From: Bacteroidota bacterium
GTDB taxonomy: Bacteria; Bacteroidota; Bacteroidia; Chitinophagales; Chitinophagaceae
Reading direction: 5' to 3'
Assembly: GCA_023426425.1 (NCBI GenBank)
Contig: JAFAAT010000136.1
Location: forward strand, 1-12,817
DNA: 12,817 nucleotides
Position numbers and translations under genes: made by a program. Of the stretch, positions 6,531 through 12,817 are shown piece after piece. The notes under the pieces were generated by a model, which was given only the letters and a program-made list of their open reading frames with translations, did no database searches and had not been told where the DNA came from. How positions within the stretch are numbered: the stretch's first letter is position 1; each line of letters starts with the position of its first letter.

Positions 6531-6546
6531 TGTGATTTAGATCAAC
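6531..6546. promoter_or_regulatory. Candidate Crp-like site TGTGA-N6-TCAAC
   Basis: TGTGATTTAGATCAAC matches the E. coli Crp consensus TGTGA-N6-TCACA at 8 of 10 specified bases. Its centre is about 65 bases upstream of the predicted yceI transcription start, close to a class I activator position. It overlaps the stop codon of the Crp/Fnr-like gene. The local regulator's own binding preference is unknown, so this is only suggestive. Confidence 0.3.
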
Positions 6547-7127
6547 TATTTAGGGTTCGCCAGGTTCTTCCGCAAACGGCTCAGGGTCTCTCTCGTAATC
6601 CCCAGAAAGGAGGCTATCATATGCTGAGGCACGCGCTGCATACAATCAGGATAAGCAGCAAGAAACTTAAGGTATTTTTCCTCGGCAGATTCAGAAATTG
6701 TAACCATAAGCCGCCTTTGCGTGGCAATAAGGTGGTTCTGCAGCAGTATTCTAAAGTAACGCTCAAACTGAGGCACATCCCGTAGCAACATCTCCCAGTT
6801 TGTCCTGTTAATTAACAGCACTTCTGCATCTTCAAGTGCATCTATATTGAATGCTGATGGCTCCTCCGTAAAAAAGCTGAACAGGTCAGAAATCCACCAG
6901 CCCTCCTGCGCAAACTGTAGTATATGCTCATTTCCTTTCTCGTCTATCTTATATGACCGCAAAATCCCTTTCTCTACAAACACCTGGTAGCGGTTCACAT
7001 CACCTTCCTGCAACAGGTACTGCCGTTTTCGAATCTTTCGGGGTGTAAATAATGTCCTGCAGAAATTAAATTCCTCCTCACTCACTTCTATGAGTTCATT
7101 TACCTTCTGCTGTAGCAACTCAAACAT
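6546..7127 (-). CDS. Crp/Fnr-family transcriptional regulator
   Basis: The 193-residue protein has an N-terminal cyclic-nucleotide-binding-like barrel (about 20-115), a dimer helix (about 118-148) and a Crp-type helix-turn-helix (about 164-188) with the sequence IASFLGITRETLSRLRK. The usual cAMP-contacting GE...RS pattern is not present: the matching region reads WWISDLFSFFTEEPSAF, so cAMP is unlikely to be the effector. There is also no N-terminal cysteine cluster like that of Fnr. This is a common regulator type in Bacteroidota, with effectors mostly unknown. It lies 93 bases upstream of yceI on the same strand and divergent from the dinB-like gene, so it is a natural candidate to control either. 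The ATG is at 7125-7127 and the stop is TAG at 6546-6548. Confidence 0.95.
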   Translation of the reverse strand: MFELLQQKVNELIEVSEEEFNFCRTLFTPRKIRKRQYLLQEGDVNRYQVFVEKGILRSYKIDEKGNEHILQFAQEGWWISDLFSFFTEEPSAFNIDALEDAEVLLINRTNWEMLLRDVPQFERYFRILLQNHLIATQRRLMVTISESAEEKYLKFLAAYPDCMQRVPQHMIASFLGITRETLSRLRKNLANPK

Positions 7128-7144
7128 GGCACACTAAGTTACAC

Positions 7145-7167
7145 GTATCTCCTGTATCTTCCTGTAT
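7145..7167. repeat. Short direct repeats in the divergent crp-like/dinB-like intergenic region
   Basis: TCCTGTAT occurs at 7150-7157 and 7160-7167, and the core GTAT also occurs at 7145-7148, so copies recur every 9-10 bases, about one helical turn. The run sits in the 78-base gap between two divergent start codons. Phased direct repeats like this can be regulator sites, but slippage of a short word is an equal possibility. Confidence 0.4.
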
Positions 7168-7205
7168 GCTTGCAAAGGTCTTTCTACAATTCAATACTCC
7201 ATAAA

Positions 7206-7700
7206 ATGACTAACTTTATTAAAAAGGATATGAACCTCCCCACGCTTCTTGCGAAGCATCTTCGCGAAGTCTACTTCGGTGGCAACTGGACCTGGGTAAA
7301 CTTTAAAGAGCAATCTGCTGATATCACCTGGCAACAGGCTACCCAAAAAATACATTCATTTAATACTATCGCTGCCCTCGTGTTTCATATGAACTACTAT
7401 GTAGCCGCAGCAATTCGCGTCCTGCAGGGGCAGCCACTTGATGCCAGCGACAAGTTTAGCTTCAATCACCCACCCATAGCCTCAGACGCAGACTGGCAGT
7501 CACTACTCGATGCTTCTTTCCAGGATGCTGAAACCCTGGCCAGCCTCCTCGAGCAACTCCCCGAAGAAAAACTCTGGGATACATTTGTAGACGAGAAATA
7601 TGGCAACTATTACCGCACCATCCAGGGTACTATCGAACACACCCATTACCATTTAGGGCAGATTACACTTATCAAAAAACTCCTGGATAGACCGCTCTGA
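7206..7700 (+). CDS. DinB-fold putative metal-dependent enzyme
   Basis: The 164-residue protein fits the DinB/YfiT four-helix fold. Three likely metal-binding histidines are seen: His61 (VFHMNYY) and His145 and His149 in the EHTHYHLGQI signature near the C terminus, where the H-x3-H-x2-Q pattern is typical. The family includes damage-induced DinB and bacillithiol, mycothiol and glutathione S-transferase relatives, so a thiol-transfer or detoxification role is possible, but the substrate is unknown. I chose the ATG at 7206. A TTG at 7170 is in frame but adds an unconserved-looking leader, and an ATG at 7230 is also possible. It is divergent from the Crp/Fnr-like gene and convergent with the receiver gene. 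It has no signal peptide, so it should be cytoplasmic. Confidence 0.88.
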   Translation: MTNFIKKDMNLPTLLAKHLREVYFGGNWTWVNFKEQSADITWQQATQKIHSFNTIAALVFHMNYYVAAAIRVLQGQPLDASDKFSFNHPPIASDADWQSLLDASFQDAETLASLLEQLPEEKLWDTFVDEKYGNYYRTIQGTIEHTHYHLGQITLIKKLLDRPL

Positions 7701-7713
7701 ATGGTCTCTTTTT
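7689..7713 (+). terminator. Weak possible terminator of the dinB-like gene
   Basis: A 5-bp stem AGACC (7689-7693)/GGTCT (7703-7707) with a 9-base loop overlaps the stop codon and is followed by CTTTTT. The stem is short, so confidence is modest. I see no good terminator for the receiver gene reading in the other direction across 7701-7758. Confidence 0.35.
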
Positions 7714-7758
7714 CCATTGCTCAACGACTACTGGTCTGGTGGCTTTTTAAAGTTGTAG

Positions 7759-8181
7759 CTATGCGGCACCTGTATTTAAATGAGATAATGTCCCGTGCTT
7801 AGTATGCAGTACTATTTCCTTTAGGATTTCCCTCAGCTTTTTGAAGTCAGAAGGTTTGGTGACGAAACAAACTGCACCCAAATCACCTGCTATTTCCCGG
7901 TCACGTTGATGAGAAGAGGTGGAATACATAATCACAGGAATATGCCTGTGTTTATCATGCTTTTTCAGTTCAGTCAGGCATTGCCAGCCACTCATGCCAG
8001 GAAGGTTAATGTCCAGAAATACCACGTGTGGTCCATCAAACTCACCGTCGTCCAGCTTCTTCAGTGCCTCCTCGGCGTCTTCTGCAAAATAGCATCCGAT
8101 TTCCGGGTCAACAGATGCTAACGCTTCCGAAAACAGTTCTCTGTCATCACCATCGTCATCAATAACCAGAAAGTTTTTCAT
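7759..8181 (-). CDS. Single-domain CheY-like response regulator
   Basis: The 140-residue product is one receiver domain and nothing else. Key residues are the acidic pocket Asp8/Asp9, phospho-acceptor Asp57 in FLDINLPGMSG, Ser87/Thr88 and Lys109 in VTKPSD. The stretch DDDGDDRELFSEAL is typical of the Rcp1-like receivers that go with PAS/phytochrome-type kinases. The frame reaches 8220, but the ATG at 8179-8181 starts directly on the first receiver strand and lies just one base after the stop of the giant kinase (TAA-C-ATG), a spacing that implies translational coupling. It has no output domain, so it probably works by protein contact or as a phosphorelay shuttle or phosphate sink for that kinase. 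Confidence 0.95.
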   Translation of the reverse strand: MKNFLVIDDDGDDRELFSEALASVDPEIGCYFAEDAEEALKKLDDGEFDGPHVVFLDINLPGMSGWQCLTELKKHDKHRHIPVIMYSTSSHQRDREIAGDLGAVCFVTKPSDFKKLREILKEIVLHTKHGTLSHLNTGAA

Positions 8182-8182
8182 G

Positions 8183-11100
8183 TTATATACTTTGTCTTTC
8201 CTGTTTGACTGGTAAATCAATTGTGAACTTCGCGCCTAACTGGCTTTCTCCTTCAGCTAAAATCTTTCCACCGTGACGGTCAACTATCTTTTTACACAAC
8301 GCCAGGCCAAGCCCTGTTCCTTCATACTTATCTTTCGAATGTAACCTCGTAAAAGTGTTAAAGATGCGTTCCGAATAGTCCTGATGAAAGCCAATCCCAT
8401 TATCGGTGATCGTTACTCTTGCAAATTCCTCACCTGCTTCTGTAACTATACTGGAGTCCACCTTGATCAGAGGAGGGACATCCGCCTTGGAGAATTTCAG
8501 AGAGTTATTTATAAGGTTGTAGAATAGTTGGTAAATCAACAGAGATGCTCCTTCGACTGTCACTAGTCTGCTAACTTCAAGTCTCGCATTTTTCTGACTT
8601 ATAAGCACTTCCAGGTCCGCCTGGATATGAGTGAACACTTCGTTCAGGTCTACCGCCTCGGTCTTTTGACGCTCTGCATCTACTTTTGAATAGCTCAGAA
8701 CTCCTTCAATCATGGCAATCATCCGATCAGTCGCATGTTGCACTTTTTTTATGAACACCTTCCCTTGCTCAGGTAAAACTTCACCAAATTCATCCTCCAG
8801 ACGCATGGAGAAGGTTTTGATTTTGCGCACGGGCTCTTTCAGGTCATGGCTCGCAACATGTGCAAATTGCTGCAGGTCCTGATTCGAACGCTGAAGTTCG
8901 CGAGTGCGCTCAGCAACAAGATTCTCCAGCTTTTGTGCAATTGTCTTCTGGTCGTCAATGTCCGTACTGGTTCCTACCCATCTGACAACAGCCCCCGTCG
9001 AGTCTTTCACGGGGTGTACACGGGTGAGAAACCATCGATATTCCCCATCATGCCTCCTCAACAGGAAAGTCTGCTCAAACGGCGCTTTCTTGTTTAGTGA
9101 TTCTCGCATGAATTCAGTTACTGCCGTCTTTTCATCTGAATGTAACAAGGCTTCCCATCTGTGACCTTCCAGCACCTCAGCAGTGCAGCCGGTGTATTCA
9201 AACCAACGTTTGTTATACCAGTAAATAGATCCTTCAGAAGAGGCCATCCACGTAAGGTTCTGTATGCTGTCAGCAAGAGTCCGGAACTGCTCCTCGCTTT
9301 GCTTCATGGCTTCTTCAGCAAGCTTGCGTTCATGAATGTCAAAGCCAACTCCTACAAATCCTATAAACTCTCCGCTTGGCAGGTATCTGGGATTGCCCTT
9401 GAACGCATGCCAGCGATAGATTCCATCATGCCGCAGAAGCCTGATCTCCGGAAGTGTGTAAGCACTTCGTGTACGAAAAGCTTCGCTATAGGTCACTCGA
9501 ACCTTGTGCACATCCTCAGGGTGCACTATACCTTCCCAGGCATTGCCTAAACCTTCTTCATATGATTGTCCAGTATAGTCGAGCCAGGTTTTATTGAAAT
9601 AGCTCATCGTTGCCTGCTCATTCGGCTCTACCAGGAAGACAAACATCGGACTTTGGTCAGCTAATGTGCGGAAACGCTGTTCGCTTTCTATCGCAGCCTT
9701 CTCCGCTTCCTGCCGTTCCTGAACATCCTGGTACCACTCTATCATAAGTCCTGCCGACCTGGATAGGAGCGCAACCACCGCTTTGTCTTCTTCCGATGGG
9801 CTATGGACTACAGGGTAATAGAAGGCAAAGGTTCCCAGGACGTTCCCTTTCGATGAAAATATTGGGGTTGACCAGCAGGCTTGAAGTCCATGTGCCAATG
9901 CCAGATCTTTAAAATTCTTCCACAACGGATCTGTCGCTATATCGGTAACTACTACTTCCTTTCCGGTAAATGCAGCAGTTCCACAGGAACCCACATCAGG
10001 ACCAATGCTAATGCCATGGATCGCTTCGTTGTAGTCATGGTCAAGACTCGGTGCCGCACCATGTAGCAGGTGTCTACCCTCTTTATCTAGCAGTAACAAC
10101 GAAGCCTTGAGTGGATAGCTTGCATTCCGCTCAGCCGTCTGCGCAAGGGTCTCAAGCACCACACTAAGCGGCTCCCCATGAACAGCAAGCTCAAAGGCTT
10201 GCTTTTGACCCGCCAGAATAGATTCCGCTCTCTTTCGTTCGGTAATGTCCTGCATGGAGCCAAGCATCCTGTATGGCTTTCCTTCACCATCCTCCACAAT
10301 CTGCCCGCGGTCAAGCACCACAGCAAAATTGCCATCGGCCTTCTTAAATCTATACTCGAATGACCAGTGTTTTTCATGGGCTTCCATCACATTATTGATC
10401 CCTTCCAGCACTCTCCCCTTATCTTCAGGATGGATTCTGCTTTGCCAGGAGTCTATCCCCAGACCAGCTTCGTCAGCAACATAACCAAATGTCTTTTTAA
10501 ATGCTTCATTCCACCAGATCGTATTAGTCCTGAGGTCCAGGTCGCGTATCGCATCTTGTGTCGCTTCACTTATAAGTCTGAATCGCTCCTCACTTTCCAG
10601 GACTTGCTTGCGTGCCAATACCTGAGGCGTCACATCATTAGCCATTACGAGCACGCCCGTAATCGTACCGTCCATCTCCCGGTACGGTTGGTAAATAAAA
10701 TTGAAATAGACAGTTTCTTTCGTGCCGTCTTGCCGGATGAATACCGCCGGAGTCTCAGTGCCCTTGATGATTTTATCATTAAAGTAAACATCCTGCAGCA
10801 TCTCAAAGAACCCCTGGTTCTTTACCTCAGGTAATATCTCCAGAAACGGCTTGCCAATAGCACTGGCATCAACCTGCCACACATCAAACAGGGGCTGATT
10901 TGCAACTTCAAGCACCATGTTCTCTCCTTTAAGGATCAGAATCGGATCAGGAGCTTGTTCCAATATACTTCTGAATAGGTTCTCGCTCTGTTCTATCTTC
11001 TTCCTGGCCAGGACATTCTCAGTCACGTCATTGGAAAAAACTAGCACCCCCTCAATCTCCCCTCTCAGGCTGAACCAGGGCTGGTATATAATATTGAAGT

Positions 11101-12817
11101 ACCTCTCCACTGGTCTGCCGGTCTTGTCTTTGATAACAACAGGCATCTCATTAAGAGATACTTCCTTGCCAGTGTGGTATACCTCATCCAACATCTTGGC
11201 TACAGCCTGCCCTTCCAGCTCTGGTAGTGCTTCTCTCAGGGTAAGTCCCGTCAGGTCACGATCGCCCAATACCTCCCGGTTCTTGGGGTGGAAGAATTCA
11301 AAGCGGTGTTCCGGACCTTTGTGTACATTAATGATCGCAGGTGCCTGTTGGAATAATCTATAGAATTGCTGCTCTGTTTCACGTCGCACCCTGTTTATAC
11401 GGATGTGGTTCGCAACTCTCACCAACAGCTCCTTTGCGGAGAAGGGCTTTACCAGGTAATCATCTGCACCTGCGTCCAGGCCCTCTACCTTTGCTTCCTC
11501 ACCCGCACGTGCAGAAAGAAAAATAACAGGCGTGTTCTTCAGATCGGCATGCGCCCGCAGCTTTTTCAGTAGCCCAAAGCCGTCCAGCTTTGGCATCATG
11601 ATATCGGAAATAATCAGGTCTGGCCTCACCTTGAGCACTTTGGCGTAGGCCTCTGCTCCATCTACTGCAGTTATCACCTCAAACTTCTCGCTTAGGAGAC
11701 TACAAACATAGCTGCGCATGTCAGCATTATCGTCAGCCAGCAAAACCCTCGGCTTGTCTGTTAACACTATCTCCTTATGGTGACCTTTTACAGTTTCAGC
11801 CTCCCGCCCCTCGTCCTGTGATGTAACCGGAAGCCATTTCAACGCCTCCTGTACAAACGCTGCGGTATGCTCAACTCCAGACCACTCTTTCGGTAATTCG
11901 ATAATCTTCTCCTCAGGAAGATGAGCCTTTCCGGAAGGTATGATCACTGTAAAAGTTGAACCTTTCCCAAAGTCACTTTTTACTTCAATGCGACCCCCAT
12001 GGATTTTTACCAGCTCCTTTACCATTGCCAATCCAATACCGGTTCCTTCCTGCGACCGCCCATCAGAATTTTCTACCCGGTGAAACCGCTCAAATATTTT
12101 CTCTATTTGATCCTCCGGTATCCCAATACCAGTATCCCGTACAGCAGCATGCACTTCCTTTCCGTGTTGCATGACCTCTACGGTAATCGTGCCTTCTCTG
12201 CTGTATTTAAGTGCATTTGATATCAGGTTCAGAATGATCTTCTCCCACATATCCACATCCACGTACACATCATCCTTGATCCTCCCGCAGGTGAATACCA
12301 GGTTCATCCCCGCTTTCTCAACCGCCGACCGGAATGTACTCGCCAGGTCTTCAGTAAAGCGACATAGGTTCACTTTTGAAAACCTGCCCTCGAGCCTTCC
12401 GGCCTCAATTCTGGAGAAATCAAGTAGGGTATTTACAAGCTTTTGCATCCGTCTGGCATTTCTATATGCCACTTCCAGCCTTTCCTTGTTTTCATCTACT
12501 GCCTCAGGATTACTGATCGCATCTTCAATAGGACCCAGCAAAAGAGTTAACGGGGTACGGAATTCATGACTGATATTCGAGAAAAAAATCGTCTTTGCCC
12601 TGTCTATCTCAGCCAGTGCCTCCGCCCGCTTACGTTCTTGTTCAAACGCATGTACATCAGCAAATGCCGTATTCACCTGGTCAGAAATAAGCTGGAAAAA
12701 GCTCCTGAACTTATCATCCATAAGCCTGTATGGGTTCACTCCTAGTATAAGTACTCCAGGAACTTCCCGTGTAGCCGTTAGTGTCACCGGCAATACAAAC
12801 ACACTATCCGGTGGCGT
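8183..12817 (-). CDS. Giant soluble hybrid histidine kinase with two kinase cores (N terminus outside the window)
   Basis: The frame stays open to the right edge: 1544 residues are visible and the true start is beyond it. A GTG at 12802 is internal. Counting from the edge, domains are: end of a GAF domain (1 to about 55); HisKA/HATPase core 1 with His84 (SHEFRTP), Asn201, Asp228 (DTGIGIP) and GTGIGL at about 258; receiver (about 356-475) with Asp362/363, Asp405 and Lys457; PAS (about 482-605), PAS (612-735), PAS (744-867); GAF (873-1030) with a GSCGTAAF motif; PAS (1047-1167), PAS (1176-1290); a coiled coil; then HisKA/HATPase core 2 with His1324 (ASHDLKEPV), Asn1438, Asp1472 (DNGIGF) and GTGLGL at 1500. 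Both cores keep all catalytic motifs. No membrane helix is visible, so it is likely cytoplasmic. The first two PAS domains look like a recent duplication. The adjacent receiver is the expected partner. Signals are unknown. Confidence 0.95.
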   Translation of the reverse strand, partial: TPPDSVFVLPVTLTATREVPGVLILGVNPYRLMDDKFRSFFQLISDQVNTAFADVHAFEQERKRAEALAEIDRAKTIFFSNISHEFRTPLTLLLGPIEDAISNPEAVDENKERLEVAYRNARRMQKLVNTLLDFSRIEAGRLEGRFSKVNLCRFTEDLASTFRSAVEKAGMNLVFTCGRIKDDVYVDVDMWEKIILNLISNALKYSREGTITVEVMQHGKEVHAAVRDTGIGIPEDQIEKIFERFHRVENSDGRSQEGTGIGLAMVKELVKIHGGRIEVKSDFGKGSTFTVIIPSGKAHLPEEKIIELPKEWSGVEHTAAFVQEALKWLPVTSQDEGREAETVKGHHKEIVLTDKPRVLLADDNADMRSYVCSLLSEKFEVITAVDGAEAYAKVLKVRPDLIISDIMMPKLDGFGLLKKLRAHADLKNTPVIFLSARAGEEAKVEGLDAGADDYLVKPFSAKELLVRVANHIRINRVRRETEQQFYRLFQQAPAIINVHKGPEHRFEFFHPKNREVLGDRDLTGLTLREALPELEGQAVAKMLDEVYHTGKEVSLNEMPVVIKDKTGRPVERYFNIIYQPWFSLRGEIEGVLVFSNDVTENVLARKKIEQSENLFRSILEQAPDPILILKGENMVLEVANQPLFDVWQVDASAIGKPFLEILPEVKNQGFFEMLQDVYFNDKIIKGTETPAVFIRQDGTKETVYFNFIYQPYREMDGTITGVLVMANDVTPQVLARKQVLESEERFRLISEATQDAIRDLDLRTNTIWWNEAFKKTFGYVADEAGLGIDSWQSRIHPEDKGRVLEGINNVMEAHEKHWSFEYRFKKADGNFAVVLDRGQIVEDGEGKPYRMLGSMQDITERKRAESILAGQKQAFELAVHGEPLSVVLETLAQTAERNASYPLKASLLLLDKEGRHLLHGAAPSLDHDYNEAIHGISIGPDVGSCGTAAFTGKEVVVTDIATDPLWKNFKDLALAHGLQACWSTPIFSSKGNVLGTFAFYYPVVHSPSEEDKAVVALLSRSAGLMIEWYQDVQERQEAEKAAIESEQRFRTLADQSPMFVFLVEPNEQATMSYFNKTWLDYTGQSYEEGLGNAWEGIVHPEDVHKVRVTYSEAFRTRSAYTLPEIRLLRHDGIYRWHAFKGNPRYLPSGEFIGFVGVGFDIHERKLAEEAMKQSEEQFRTLADSIQNLTWMASSEGSIYWYNKRWFEYTGCTAEVLEGHRWEALLHSDEKTAVTEFMRESLNKKAPFEQTFLLRRHDGEYRWFLTRVHPVKDSTGAVVRWVGTSTDIDDQKTIAQKLENLVAERTRELQRSNQDLQQFAHVASHDLKEPVRKIKTFSMRLEDEFGEVLPEQGKVFIKKVQHATDRMIAMIEGVLSYSKVDAERQKTEAVDLNEVFTHIQADLEVLISQKNARLEVSRLVTVEGASLLIYQLFYNLINNSLKFSKADVPPLIKVDSSIVTEAGEEFARVTITDNGIGFHQDYSERIFNTFTRLHSKDKYEGTGLGLALCKKIVDRHGGKILAEGESQLGAKFTIDLPVKQERQSI

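Noticed and set aside
9720..10210. GAF domain with GSCGTAAF as a bilin-binding photoreceptor
   Set aside because: This cysteine motif is common in non-photoreceptor GAF domains of PAS kinases, and no phytochrome PHY domain or chromophore-pocket motif is seen.
9161..11363. Several + strand frames of 130-155 codons opposite the giant kinase
   Set aside because: They lie antisense to well-conserved PAS and GAF domains, have no family features and are expected by chance opposite a long gene of this composition.

Overview
The window looks like chromosomal DNA from a member of the Bacteroidota, probably Chitinophagia or Cytophagia. I infer this from several signs: -7 boxes of the TAnnTTTG type, A-rich leaders without clear Shine-Dalgarno sequences, a sensor kinase with a periplasmic TPR domain paired with a LuxR-type regulator, a lipoprotein with acidic residues right after the lipidated cysteine, and a very large soluble PAS/GAF hybrid kinase. 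No rRNA, tRNA, IS element, CRISPR array or phage gene was seen. Coding density is high and no gene-free stretch exceeds about 120 bases.

Layout. (1) Bases 1-113 (+) are the last 36 codons of a histidine kinase that lies mostly off the left edge. A short intergenic region follows, with a 16-bp tandem repeat and a bidirectional terminator. (2) Bases 231-3745 (-) hold a three-gene set, transcribed right to left: TPR sensor kinase, NarL/LuxR response regulator, small two-repeat lipoprotein. (3) Bases 3851-6452 (-) hold a compact run: YceI-like lipid-binding protein, MhqO-like extradiol ring-cleaving dioxygenase, MhqD-like carboxylesterase/phospholipase, and a small SAM methyltransferase. Gaps are 10, 25 and 11 bases. 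A Crp/Fnr-type regulator (6546-7127, -) lies directly upstream, and a promoter plus inverted-repeat sites sit between it and yceI. (4) A DinB-fold metal-binding protein (7206-7700, +) is divergent from the Crp/Fnr gene. (5) Bases 7759-12817 (-) hold a giant hybrid kinase, open at the right edge, followed one base later by a single-domain CheY-like receiver.

How the genes may work together. Region 2 reads as a self-contained envelope-sensing two-component system with a lipoprotein that may be its ligand, modulator or output. Region 3 pairs two families that are neighbours in the Bacillus subtilis mhqNOD quinone/catechol stress operon. Here they are joined to a YceI protein (a family known to bind isoprenoid lipids, including quinones) and a methyltransferase, which suggests quinone or aromatic-electrophile detoxification, possibly under the adjacent Crp/Fnr-like protein. 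Region 5 is a multi-input phosphorelay hub: one polypeptide carries GAF, kinase core 1, receiver, three PAS, GAF, two PAS and kinase core 2, and its probable phosphate acceptor is the coupled receiver. Four of the eleven genes, counting the left-edge fragment, encode kinases or receivers besides the Crp-like regulator, so the window is strongly signalling-oriented.
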